A stretch of 64,000 bases of DNA, taken from NCBI GenBank assembly GCA_020543525.1, contig JAHYIO010000031.1, forward strand, positions 310,001-374,000, given 5' to 3'. A program made the translations under genes and the position numbers. Source of the DNA: Coriolopsis trogii. Taxonomy: Eukaryota > Basidiomycota > Agaricomycetes > Polyporales > Polyporaceae. Each line of letters begins with the position of its first letter. Within the stretch, counting starts at the first letter, position 1. The notes beneath the pieces were generated by a model. That model was not told where the DNA came from, did no database searches, and was given only the letters and a program-made list of their open reading frames with translations. This document shows positions 23,152 to 34,671 of the stretch, piece after piece.

Positions 23152-26074
23152 ATGAGCAATATCAAATGTTCTACGAAGGTGATAGTTTTGATGGGCTATC
23201 ATATACTACCAGTCTCCGATGCTGATTGTGCTTTAGGCTACACTGAACGGAGGTGTGGCAGGATGGGTGTCCACACCAGTACAGCGGGACGAAGCATGGA
23301 AATTTTGCGCAACAGCAATTGAACGTCATTACGAGGAGAAGCTGAAGAGGTGGAATGCGGAGCTTGACATGCTCCTCGTCTTTGTACGCATCCTCAATTT
23401 GACTCTTCAGTAATGCTCCCGTTTTACGTGTTGTCGGTGATGCAGGCTGGTCTCTTCTCGACGGCCTTGACAGCGTTCATTGTTCAGTCATATCCCCTTC
23501 TCCAGCCAGATAACACAGATACCGTCGTTCTTGCCCTTTCCTACCTCTCGACGCAGATCGGCAGCTTCACAATCTCCCAAAGCTACATCAACTCAACCCA
23601 GCCTCTGCCATTCGTACCCGCGACGGACGCCCCGTTTCGCGCGCCCCGCTATGCTGTCTGGATCAACGCGCTCTGGTTCTCCTCATTGATCTGCACACTC
23701 TCGGCATCCTCCATTGCAGTCCTCGTCAAGCAATGGCTCTACCAATACAGCCAGAGTGTTTCGGGGACGACGCCAGAGGTAGCTCGACTCAGGCAGTATC
23801 GATATGACAGCTTGCTCAAGTGGAAAGTACCGGAGATCATAGCCGCCCTTCCGACGCTTCTCCAAGTAGCGCTTGCCCTCTTCCTATCCGGTGTTCTCAT
23901 ATTGCTATGGACTCTGCATCCATCGGTTGCCATTGTGGCAACTCTTCTTGTGGGCGTCCTGCTCTTGTTCATCATCACAACGACATTCCTCCCCATCTTC
24001 TACTCGGATTGCTGCTATCAATCTACTCAGGCCCTCAGCTTGTTCCTCATTGCGCAGGGGCTGGCTCAGTCGTGGAACAAGATCCTGAAGACAGTCGCAG
24101 CATTCGCGCATCAGGCTACGTTGGAAACTCCGTCTGGGACATCGCGTCGAGAAATTGTCCTTGCGCGTGTTCGGGACGTCTCGTGGTCTCTCTTGAAGAT
24201 CATTGGCCCCATGGGTACCTTCCGCGACTGGCAAACACGGGAGAAACCAGACGTGGAGGCAAAGCACTCGGAACTCGAACAGTCGCTCGCCTTGACAGCA
24301 TACTACGTCACCTTAGACGACTCAATGCTGAACACGACAGTCATCCCCTGCCTCTCAGGTATGGATGCGCTCTCCGCGCGCATGTCCCTCCGATATTGCG
24401 ATCTTCTGCTGGATGTGACTGGGAAGCTCTCGTCGCGGGAGTGGAAGGTATGGCGTCCTGTGATGCCGTTCGCGCTCGTCATACTCTCGCTGGTGACCAA
24501 GGAGCCGAAGAAAGGAACGGTGCGGAAGGTGTTACAAACAATGCCTCGGCACCCGCTTTCAGCTGTGCGGTCGAAACTGGGCATGCTCTACCTGCTCGCG
24601 ATGTCGCAACTAGTTGCGCGTCGCATCGCTGCTCGGGAGGCGTTCCAGCGCATTCTCGTGTACCTCCAGCACGCTCGCATCGACATAGAGCGTAGTGCTA
24701 TCCCCGGTTCCTCCGTAATGGACAACGGTGAGTATTGGTGTACTGCTCAGCATATCTCGTGCTCAAAGTGCTCCCTCGCAGTGGAAGCCACGTTCCCTAT
24801 GAACAGAGAAGAACTTGAAGAGCTCATTGACCTTGACAAGTTCGACTCCGTCAGTTATTACCTCACCGGTATCGAGTATACAGTCAAATACCTCCTCCAT
24901 CATCGCGCGAAGTTTGAACGGGACGGGATCTCCGTACCCTCTCGTATCAAGGCTCTCTTTCGCTCTTTGAAGGTCTTCCTTCTCTCCGCCGCGTGGAGGT
25001 CGCACCAATCCCGCCAGGAAGTCGTTCTATGGGCCCTCCGGTACTCACAACTCCCTACCCTCCTCCTCCAGCTAAGGAGAGACCCACATGGCGAGGAGCT
25101 TGTTGAGAACGACGTGCTCATAGCCTTCCGGCGCGCGGTGTCTGCTATTGAACGAGGGTATTTGACATCAGGGATAGACGTAGAACACCCGGTCTCAAGG
25201 GGTGCGAAGCGCGCCATGATGCTAATCAAGGATGCATTGGGAGACCTACTAGATGTGCCTTTGTCGGAGTCCTCAGGACAAGCCACGAACACAGCACCAC
25301 TGACGGTACTAGATGGTGCAGTCTATGCCCTCCTGTTTGTACCTGCGATGCTCATAGTCTCTTACAGGGACCCATACACTTGCGACTGAGGTTGCTCGCA
25401 CACACTCACGCAGTCCCGTTAGGCTTACTGTTCAAACCGTCCCAACCCAACCAGATATTCAACGAATCAGCTCACCACAAATCGTAGCGTCTAACAGCAA
25501 GGACACGGCTGCTTCTGCTGACGATACGTCCGAGATACTGGATACGTGGATAGAGCTTCTGAAGTCCTCGGGTTCAGGTGTGCTATCCGCCGGTACACTT
25601 GCGAGAGCTTCTCTCCTAACGCTTCTTTGCAGATAGTCCGATGTTCGAGGAGCCCACTGTGGCCTATGAGGGCGTAGGGGAGGTGCCAGACAGCCCATTG
25701 CCCGACCCGCACATGTGGAGTGCGACGACATCATCTCCTCAACCTCGCCGTGGGCGCTCCAGAAACAAGGCGAGGATTCCGCGGAGTGACAGCTTTGCTG
25801 TAGCGGGAGCGCAACTACTATTCGAGACGCGTAAGCTGTGTCCAGTTGTGTGCGGGATTCATGTTCCTAACTTCTGGAATGTGCAGGCCCTCTACCCCCT
25901 CTGCCTCCGGTTCCGGCGCCGCAGATGCAGAGACAGCAGTCCATCTTGCCTCTGTGCGATGTATCTGACACAGAGGAGGACGGCGAAGAGGACAGCAAGC
26001 GAGAAGATCAGGGGTCACCGTCTCGTTCACCCACAACTAGATGCACATCAGCCCGAACGGGCCCGCCGGCATGA
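23152..26074 (+). CDS. DUF6535-domain membrane protein
   Basis: Agaricomycete genomes carry many DUF6535 proteins of unknown function. Predicted introns are 23179-23236, 23384-23445, 25316-25367, 25578-25632 and about 25831-25887, all joining in frame. The domain runs from DEAWKFCATAIERHYEEKL through AELDMLLVF|AGLFSTALTAFIVQSYPLL and on to PRYAVWINALWFSSLICTLS. Four hydrophobic segments lie within about the first 240 residues, the last two being LPTLLQVALALFLSGVLILL and VAIVATLLVGVLLLFIITTT. A helical cytosolic part of some 400 residues follows, and the last exons are proline- and serine-rich. The large first open frame ends at 25389, but an intron from 25316 opens a longer tail that stays open through two more introns to the stop near 26074; I prefer the longer form. 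A role in self/non-self responses has been guessed for related families, but the sequence does not show one. Confidence 0.8.
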
Positions 26075-26149
26075 CGGTGTAACAACTACACAAAGCCCAA
26101 CTACATGGCATACTTCGCTACTCGTACAACACGCTCTCCCCTTTCTCGC

Positions 26150-27242
26150 TCACACAATCGACGCCAGCTCCTCGAGGGAACTTACTACGACGTCCACCTC
26201 TCCTCCCTCTGCCTTACTCTTGACGCTATCCCTGTCCTCGGGATCGTCCGTCTCGCGCGGGACGTAGACGGTCTTCATTCCATGTGACGCGGCGGCCTTG
26301 AGGTCCCAGAGGTGGGCAGCGACCATAGCGCACTTCTCGGGCGGAATATCCAAGTGACGGAGAGCTCCCTGATAGACCTTCGGGCTCCTGTGGGAGGCGG
26401 TCGCCTTGGATTATGTGCTAAAGCCTGTTAGGTAGCGGGACGGGTACTCACGGCTTGCAGGTCCCGAAGAGGTCGACGGAGAACACGACGTCCCATGGGA
26501 GGTCGGAATGTTTCGCCTGTGGGTTGTATCAGCGACGTCAAACGTTATTATTGGGAAGGGGGATGTGAGCTTCGTACCAGGTCGACGAGGAAGCGGATGT
26601 TCCCGTTGGAGAGCGCGGCGACGATCGCTTTCTTCTTGAGCGCGTAAATGCCCTTTGACGAGTCCGGCCATCCTGACGCATGTACGTCATGCTATTAAGC
26701 TCCTTGCTATATCATCCGAATATTGTCTTACCATTGGCTTTGTGCCAGGACATGACTAGCTCGTGCCTCTTGTCGCTATCCCAGGCGGATGCGAGATGCT
26801 TCCAGCGTGGAGTCTCGAGCATAGCGTCGAGAATCTGCATGAGGTCTAAGTCTCCTTCCTCCCCAACGATAGCGGGAGGAAACATACTTGTCTATGAGCC
26901 ACGTCCATATTGGTTGGTCCTGAAACTTCGCCACCAGCAACACGGCGACTGAGGATTCGTCATTGTACTGGCTTATTGGCACGAGTTTCCACCCAGGTCA
27001 CCAACTCACGCGTGCTTGAAGTACCCGGTCCGCCATTCATTAGCAAACGCGTCCCAGTCTGATCATTACTCAGCCCGCTGTGAATGCGGATGTTGTGACA
27101 GGAAGCCCTGACCTTCGTCCACACCCTCTGGGGCAGCATTTGCGAGTGCTTTGATGATATTGCCGTACCAGTCGACGACGGTGCCGAAAACATCGAATAT
27201 ATACGCTTCAACGTCTTTGAGGGGTTCAGCCTTATTTGTCAT
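26150..27242 (-). CDS. L-2-haloacid dehalogenase-like HAD hydrolase
   Basis: This is a cytosolic HAD-superfamily hydrolase of the 2-haloacid dehalogenase type. The first exon has AYIFDVFGTVVDW, with the nucleophile Asp in DVFGT. Then come DWDAFANEWRTGYFKHA, WDSDKRHELVMSWHKANGW, AALSNGN with the motif II Ser, and a cap-core region ending VDLFGTCKP. The last exon has the motif IV region, MVAAHLWDLKAAASHGMKTV, where the usual dehalogenase reads AHxxDL. Six or so short introns interrupt it. Many fungal homologues are annotated as dehalogenases without assayed activity, and the substrate may instead be a phosphate ester. The gene converges on DUF6535 with a gap of only 75 bases. Confidence 0.85.
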
Positions 27243-27619
27243 GATGACCGTAGGAGACAAGTAGTAAGAGGCAGAGCAGCTTTGGCCCATGGGTAAATGG
27301 TGTGTTCGCTGAGTAATGACGGAGTGTATTTGCCCTTGTTTGCTCTCACATACGCCGTCAGCTGAAATGGGTTTTTTTTGAACGATATGCCATGCCGCCA
27401 ATCTCAATTACCCATAGGTATACTACTACTAACGGTTTGATTTGGATCGCGTTGCTAGCAGCCAGCTACTAAGCGAAATTGAGCGGACAAGAGTCAGCGA
27501 ACTACAAGCCTTGCCATATTTGGGATGTGGTGCGGGCGTCTTTGTCGGTACCTCATCGCGAATTCGAGCTGTTCGTGTTCCCATACTATTACGACCTGAC
27601 TCTCATTCTTCTCGCTCAT
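27243..27619. other. Divergent promoter region between HAD hydrolase and WDR83
   Basis: The two genes are transcribed away from each other over 377 bases. A T8 run at about 27371-27378 is the only simple tract. No TATA box is evident, which fits a housekeeping type of promoter on the WDR83 side. Confidence 0.35.
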
Positions 27620-28849
27620 ATGGCACCCTCACGCGGGCCTCCGCCGACTCCTCGCACGCTACACAAGACCCTCGCCAATCATAGGGGACCCGTACACGTC
27701 GCGCGGTACGCGAAAGGCACCGCGAAATACGTCCTCTCAGGCGGGCAAGACCGCACTGTGAGGCTATGGAATCCTGATCTAGGTACCGAGATAAAGTCAT
27801 ACGCAGCGCATGGGTATGAAGTTCTATCACTCACTGTGTGAGTTTGGCTTTGTATCTCTTCGTCCTCGCCCTCGAGCTTACACATATATGAACACCCTCG
27901 CAGAGCGCACGACAACAGCCGGTTCGCGTCTTCGGGAGGGGACAGGCAGGTTTTCCTGTGGGACGTGATGACGGGGCAGACAATACGGAGGATATCGGGG
28001 CATATGGGCAAGGTTTTTACGGTGGAGTTCAACGAGGACGCGAGTGTGCTCGCGAGTGGTGAGTCTCCCGTGCTGCACGAGTTGGAGAGACGACCTGAGA
28101 TGCTCAGTTCCCTCGAGGCTCGTACGACGCGACAGTGAGGTTGTGGGACATGAAGTACGTCCTTCCATACCCCTGTATGCGATGTGTTTGGGGTGACCGT
28201 CGTGGATAGGTCACAAAACCGCGAACCCATCCAGAAGTTAGAAGAAGCACGCGATGCGGTGCAAGCTATCCACGTCGGACGTTCGTACATTCTCACCGGT
28301 TCCGTCGATGGGCATGTACGGATGTATGATTTGCGCATGGGAGAACTCCGTACGGATTACCTTGGGCGTATGTCTTCCATATCTCTTATGCTCACGATCC
28401 CCTTCTGACCCAACCGAGCAGTCCCTGTAACAGCAGTCGTCCCGTCGCAAGATAATCAAACCTATCTAGCAACGACGCTCGATGGACACGTCCGCCTTAT
28501 GGACATGTCGACGGGCAAGATGCTGAACGACTTCAAGGGCCATGCCAGTTCATCCTACCGAATCCGCGCGTGCTTCGGCCACGGAGAGGCGAGCGTGATT
28601 TGCGGAGACGAGAATGGAGCGGTGTGGGCTTGGGACCTTGTAGATGTGAGTGTTCCTTGCTTTTGTTTGTGCTTTCTGCCTTGTTTACGAGTCCTGGACG
28701 TGTAGGCTGCGCCGCTGCAGCCGAATCCTTCGCCGAAGGTGCACGAGAAAGTCATAACGTGGATTGAACATCATCCTGTGGAAGGAGGGGAACTCATCAC
28801 GGCGAGCGCGGACGGGACTGTGAAAGTCTGGCGTACACCCAAGTCGTGA
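27620..28849 (+). CDS. WDR83: WD40-repeat protein, WDR83/MORG1 family
   Basis: MORG1/WDR83 is a seven-bladed propeller scaffold linked in animals to ERK signalling and to the spliceosome. The spliced product is about 330 residues. Blades are plain: NHRGPVHVARYAKGT..LSGGQDRTVRLWN, AHDNSRFASSGGDRQVFLWD, ISGHMGKVFTVEFNED..GSYDATVRLWD, GRSYILTGSVDGHVRMYDLR, LATTLDGHVRLMDMSTGKML, FKGHASSSYRIRACFGHGEA..GDENGAVWAWD, and a last ITASADGTVKVW. Size, blade order and the phrases IQKLEEARDAVQAI and DFKGHASSSYRI match this family better than other WD40 groups. Five or more short introns separate blades. The start MAPSRGPPPTPRTLHKTL is the first Met in frame with blade 1. Confidence 0.88.
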
Positions 28850-29206
28850 GGACTCTACGTACGTCCCCTGTGCCTTACATCTAGCATATATACTCGTTTC
28901 GCTTGACTGGCGGACCGCTCTGCACAACATGGAGATAGGGCCTAGATGCTATCAGATAAGATAAGATGTGGACCAGCGGGGTCGATGTCGTTATCGATTC
29001 GCAGCTTCACCGATCACCTTCGCCTGCAGCTCTGACCATCGGACTAAATGTGGATTAGCTGACCTGTGCTGACAGAGCTTGTCCGTTTATAAGCTCCGTC
29101 TAGAAGCGCCACCGAGAGACAAATTCCCAGACATATGAGAGTATATATACCATCCTCACTTCAGTGGTAGTACCGTTCTACACACCTCTTCAACTCCCAC
29201 CAGAAA
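28850..29206 (+). promoter_or_regulatory. Promoter region of aldo-keto reductase 1
   Basis: A strong TATA box, GTATATATAC at 29141-29150, lies about 57 bases before the ATG. A second AT-rich TTTATAAGC sits near 29085. No other feature is supported. Confidence 0.55.
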
Positions 29207-30552
29207 ATGGCACCCCTCACGCTCACATCAACCGTCAAGCTTCCATCTGGTGCGTATGCAACACATATGCATTTGCGCGCGCTCCAATCTCAACCTGTTG
29301 TAGGGTACGAGCTCCCTCTGCTCGGTCTTGGTGTTTACCAGAACGATGATTGCAAACCGGCATGCCTTGCAGCGCTCAAGCACGGTTATAGGTCATCCAT
29401 AGTCCATCTATTGCGCAATCGCAGAGCATGTTCTTACCTTCGTTCTGCAGACATATCGACTCAGCGCGTATGTATCGCAATGAGCAGCAAGTCGGAGAGG
29501 CCGTGAGGGAGAGCGGGGTTCCGCGGGAGGAGGTCTTCGTCAGTACGTTTGATCCTTAGGAAATACGATGCTTCCGGAGCCTGACGTGTTTGTACTACGC
29601 ATATAGCCTCGAAAGTCAACAGCAACGAACACGGCTTCCAGAAGACCCTTGCTGCTGTGGACGATTCATTAAAGAAGTTTGGCTTTGGTGAGTCAGTGCG
29701 ACATACAAGTTCACTGTAGTCGTATTTCTACCTTCTACTCATCCAATATGCTGATTCGGAAACGCTGGATCAGATTACCTCGACTTGATGCTTCTCCACA
29801 GTCCCTTGTCAGGCAAAGAGCTTCGCCTGGAAGCCTGGAAAGCCCTGATTGAGGCTAGGAACCAGGGCAAAATCCGCTCTATAGGTGTATCCAACTAGTA
29901 AGTCCCACAGATGACAGTCTTTGTTCCACGCTTCTCGTTTTTCTCAAACTCACATCCGGTGTATTACTATAGTGGCGTCAAGCATCTTGAAGAGATTAAG
30001 GCTGCCGGCCTTGAGACACCCGCGGTGAATCAACTCGAGGTGCGTATCATCCTCTGCTTCCAATTAGATCAGTTCTCTGACGTCTTCTTGCTGCGAAGTT
30101 GCACCCCTTTTGTCAGCAGAAGGAGATCGTCGAATACAGCGCGAAACATGGAATCATTATCCAGGCATACACTCCCCTTATCCGTGGGAAGTGGAATGAC
30201 ACCATTGTCAATATCGGGAAGAAGGTACGCCCGAACTTCCCATTTAGTATGATCTCCTGGCATCGTTAACTCGGTTGTCTGCAGTACAACAAGGATCCCG
30301 CGCAAATCTTGGTTCGCTGGTCGCTGCAGCGTGGGTACGTGTTGTCCGGCATTCTGGGAGGCAGTGGTACCGTCCTAACTCGCAGTCTTGCACAGTTTCG
30401 TACCCCTGCCGAAGTCGGCGCAGCCCGCTCGTGTCGTGTCCAACGCGACGGTGTACGACTTCGAGATCAGTGCCGAAGACATGGCGACCATCGATGCACT
30501 AGATCGCGGAAAAGACGGCGCTGTGACTTGGAACCCCGTCGACGCGCCTTGA
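29207..30552 (+). CDS. Aldo-keto reductase 1 (tandem pair)
   Basis: This is a cytosolic NAD(P)H-dependent reductase of aldehydes or sugars, of the AKR superfamily. It starts [15 protein letters not shown], then an intron of about 50 bases, then [15 protein letters not shown]. The catalytic tetrad is visible: Asp and Tyr in [18 protein letters not shown], Lys in [10 protein letters not shown], His in [10 protein letters not shown]. The cofactor site appears as [16 protein letters not shown] near the C-terminus, and the end reads VTWNPVDAP. About seven short introns are needed. The gene at 30826-32176 has the same intron layout and about half the same residues, so the pair arose by tandem duplication. 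The substrate is unknown. Confidence 0.88.
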
Positions 30553-30825
30553 AAGCGTCGATGGACGTAGCAGCGATCTACGGAGAGAGAGGTAAAGGCA
30601 TGTAGCATAGTTATCTCGCCTCTGGGCAGTCAATCGATCAATGACGAAGTCTCCAATTCCCAAACTCCATCGATCGTCAGTTCTGAGGGCGGGTAGAGGT
30701 GCCCAGATCTGGGCAAGCCTCTTACAGACGCCGATACCGGACTGATATAAAGTGCCTGTGATCTCCTGTCCGGAAACAGTCCCCCGAGTCAAATTCTTCC
30801 CTCAGGTGCCTAAGTCACGCCAAAC

Positions 30826-32176
30826 ATGACGTCAAGCCGCGTACTATCACTGCACAAGACCGTCCGATTAACCAGCGGTATGTGACTCGATTCTTGGCCG
30901 AGTGTCCCGTCACCCACGTTTTCCTTGCGTCCTCGATCGCGACAATGAACTTATGCGTCATATGTGCCTTTGTAGGGCACTCGATGCCAATCCTGGGACT
31001 CGGTGTCTTCGAGAACGATGAATGTGTGCCTGCATGCTTGGCCGCTCTGAAATGTGGGTATAGGCACATCGACACGGCCAGGTACTACAAGAACGAAGAC
31101 AAGGTCGGGGAAGCCATCCGGCAGAGCGGTGTGCCGAGAGAAGAGGTCTTCGTCAGTGAGTTCGCCTGCGACGAACATCGGGCCTGCAGTGTCCTTGTGA
31201 GAGCGTCGCTGACGGCTTTGATATACCCAGCGTCGAAGATTTACCATCCGGAACATGGGTACGAGAGCACATTGGACGCTGTGCAGGACTCGCTGAACAA
31301 GTTCGGATATGGTGGGTGCACGCGCACCTCGGACGTGTGTCAGCTACGCTGACCTGTTTGTGATATGGAACCCAGACTACTTTGACCTCTACCTCATCCA
31401 TAGCGGGCTCTCCGGAAAGAAGAAGCGGCTCGAGACGTGGCGCGCACTCGCCGATGCAAAGAAAGCCGGAAAGATCAAGTCCATCGGAGTGTCCAACTAG
31501 TCAGTCTAGCCCTGCGTGTCTCTTGATGCGCGACTTTCGCCTTACTTGCATACCCCTACAGCTCGCAGCGTCACATCGAAGAGATCCTCGACGCCGGATA
31601 CGAGATGCCCTCTGTGAACCAGATCGAGGTGGGTCGCTCTGGAGAAATTCCGTGCTTCATCGAGCGTATCGACCGCTCATGCATCTCCTCATAGCTGCAT
31701 CCCTTCTGCCAACAAAGGCCGATCGTAGAGTACTGCCGGAAGATGGGCATCGTGGTGCAGGCGTACTCGCCGCTCGTCCAGGGCCGGCTCGATGACCCGG
31801 TGCTTTTGCGACTCGCGAAGAAGGTCAGATACTGGACTCCTCGTCGGGGCTCCCATGGTCCTGCATGCTGATACGCATTTGACATTAGTACGGCAAGGAT
31901 GCTGCGCAGATCGCGATCCGCTGGTCGCTCCAGCACGGGTGAGTGTGAACGCACCTCTCGCATCACTTACCGTTCACGCCATCCTCAACTCTTGTCCGCG
32001 TCGTCGGGAATCTCCACAGGTTCGTGCCTCTGCCCAAGTCCGCACGTCCGGAGCGCGTTCTGTCCAACTCGGAGGTGTTCGACTTTGAGCTCGGGGAGGA
32101 GGACATGGCTGCGATCGACGCGCTTGATAGGGGCGGGGCAGGGGCGATCACTTGGAACCCCGTGAACGTGTTGTGA
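30826..32176 (+). CDS. Aldo-keto reductase 2 (tandem pair)
   Basis: This is a paralogue of the preceding gene, on the same strand and separated by 273 bases. The first exon reads MTSSRVLSLHKTVRLTSG, the next HSMPILGLGVFENDECVPA. The tetrad is intact: Asp and Tyr in HIDTARYYKNEDKVGEAI, Lys in SKIYHPEHG, His in LYLIHSGLSG. Further landmarks are MPSVNQIE, LHPFCQQRPIVEY and [16 protein letters not shown], and the C-terminus is ITWNPVNVL. TATAAAG lies at 30745-30751, about 75 bases upstream of the ATG. The start differs from copy 1 in sequence but is confirmed by a matching intron after the Ser-Gly codon. The pair may have diverged in substrate or in induction. Confidence 0.87.
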
Positions 32177-32825
32177 ATGCGCGCGTGGATGTCCGTCGGA
32201 GACTCCCTGCTGCACCTGGCGTATCAACACTTGGACGACAGCACGGACGGATGGCGAATCCGCTTCAAACTCGGGTACCCCGTAGCCGCACTGATCCAGT
32301 CCGGCGGTAGTCCGACAGCAAGGTGTGGTGCAGCGGAAATTCCTTGAACCTATTCGTACAGTATCAATTCAGATCCTCCTCGGGTGCTTGACCTCCAGCT
32401 AGCTACCCCAACTTGATATTCGAAGAGGCAGCAATGCGAGAATGCCTGACTCGGAGACGCGACATTCAAGCTGGGCTGGCTGGTACTATCTATAATGTCT
32501 GTTTGTGCGCGAGCTTCACCTGCACCCGCAACCCTGCCACACGACGATCACCTCATCGAATCTCCTACCAATGCATCGCGTATTTGCAGCCCATGGGCAG
32601 CAGCATCAGCTCATCCGACTCACCCCGGAACGTGTTCGACCTTTGCGCGACCGCTCCCAATCGTGACACCGTACGAACGAGCGTTGTGACCCTCACGCTC
32701 AGTGGTTTCGGACGCTCGATAACGCGACGATGATGACGTAGGGTAATATATGAGAATACAGCACCTATTGTGACCTGGATCCGTGCAGAATTCAACATAC
32801 TCCCAACTCGACTGTCGCACTCTCG
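32177..32825. other. 3' intergenic space between converging genes
   Basis: No gene, RNA gene or repeat is seen. Short open frames near 32413-32733 have no family motif. Confidence 0.3.
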
Positions 32826-34671
32826 TTATACAGACGGCTTCTTCGACTGGCACTCTTCTTCGCCCTGCAATCCCTCTTCGTTGACATGCCCTTCCGCTCC
32901 TGTATCCTCGTTCGCAACCGTATGATCGTCCCACGGCGCTGACACCGACGAGCCCATGGTTCCGATCACCCTGTTGAAAATTACACTCCTCCCGCCGTCG
33001 GATGGTCGTGAATCGAGATCTGAACCGCCTTGGGTGATGTTCCTGTTGACGCGCTGGAGGTCGATGAGGAAGCGGGAGACCATGATCGCAGTCAGCCTGT
33101 GGGTATCCGACCGTCATCAGTCACGCATGCGAGTAAGTGTTGAGGCCAGTGAGCTTCTGTAGAACTCACGCCTCGGCGACAATGGGGACGTAGCTCGTTG
33201 CGACTCTGTTAATAAACGTCTCTGCGATCTGGAACGCCATCAGGGGCGGAAGTGAGATGATACTGTACCAGTGTTCAGGCAAGTATATACGCTCACATTT
33301 GCAGAGGAGAAAACAAGGTGGATGACGTTGGCCATGAGCAGAGCACTGCCAGTAAGCGAAGGTTAATCGCTATGTCCAACACTTGTCCTCTAGGCGCAGC
33401 AGGCCACTTACACGAAGTAAACAGTCCCTGGCGCAGCAACGTAGGGTGACCGACATAAGGACGAGTCCGAACGGACATGCTCGTGCGAGCTAGCGAGAGG
33501 GGAACGCACCGTCTCTGAGTAGTATCTCGGAGAGCGAGGAGGCTTTGCGGAGTGCACGGTTCTGTTTGCTGAGCTGATACGTTGCCGACCATGTGATGGC
33601 GAGGACAATTATGTCCGCGAGTATGAGTGCTCCTCGAGTCACATAGAGGACTGCAAGTTTGGAATGAGGAGGTTGCCGGTGAGTAAACGTTGCAGCAACC
33701 AGACTATTCATACATACGGCTACATGGGGAGTCTGAGTAAGCAACAGATCACGGTTCGGAGGGCAAGAGAGGTGTGTACGTACATGCGGACTATGGCGGG
33801 AGTAATCGAAGGGTTGATTGCCTCGCATCCGACGGCGCCACCTGGAGCCGCGGGGACGAGGACGACATGCAAGTTCGCCTACGATTGTTCGCGAGTGATG
33901 TGAATCGGTGTGTCAATGTGAGTCAACGGTTGCGAAACAAGTATACTGTGTCGCGCACGTAGTAGTTCGTCACGACGGGCGCAAGGCCCAGAATGAAGAT
34001 GAGTATAGGAAAGGGCCACTTCTGTCCACATAGCGCGTACGCTCGCAGAGCTGAGAATGCTGTCGCAGTAGAGCTGCATCAGATATTTTGTGCTGAATTG
34101 GGGGCGCGAGACGTACCAGCCCACGGAATGTAGTAGAAGCCCTCGATGAAAACCGTGATGTAGTATGTCACAACGCACCTTTTTGCAGAGAGCTAATGAT
34201 AAGCTATTAACCTATGTTGGGATTGCGAGAGCATACCTCTGATCAGATTGGATGAGCTTGAATAATTCCGACAACTTAATCCTGAGATCACATACCTCAA
34301 ATTCCTTGGGGGAAGCAATGCACGCATAGATAGCAAAGGTAAAAAGGCTGAAGTAGCGATTCATGAGGAAGAGCACGGTTGTCCCTGTGAACATGCGATT
34401 CCAGAAGAAATTGACCTCGTGTTCGAAAGTGATCAGATAGTCGTAGGCAGTAAGCGCTTGAGCGAGATCAGTTTCCGGTGGCGCCGAGATGCATGCAGTA
34501 TACAATACCTGCAATTGAAATCCAGCACAAGTTCTCTGCATAGCTACATTACGAAGCAATCGTGGGCCACTCAATAAACACTTGATGCAGCACAGCGAAG
34601 CGACTCACAACGTCTCAAGCTGGAAGATAAATGCCGCAAGTTCAGTGACAGACGGAGACTGGCCAGACGAC
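32826..34671 (-). CDS. DUF6533 multi-pass membrane protein
   Basis: Agaricomycetes have large families of DUF6533 proteins that look like seven-helix membrane proteins of unknown ligand. The signature is here: ALTAYDYLITFEHEVNFFWN followed by MFTGTTVLFLMNRYFSLFTF. Further exons add ITVFIEGFYYIPWA, ALRAYALCGQKWPFPILIFI, LGLAPVVTNYYVRDT, VTRGALILADIIVLAITWSA and a last helix FVLLMANVIHLVF. The final exon is a hydrophilic tail that is cytoplasmic in the usual topology and ends EEECQSKKPSV. I place the first exon at 34671 (MSSGQSPSVTELAAFIF). The junction to the second exon does not fit a simple GT..AG join, and Met at about 34536 or 34574 is an alternative start. About eight introns are needed. 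Confidence 0.78.

Noticed and set aside
23413..25389. Taking the 658-residue open frame alone as the DUF6535 protein
   Set aside because: The first exons (23152-23383) supply the start of the domain in frame, and introns after 25315 extend a coding-like tail.
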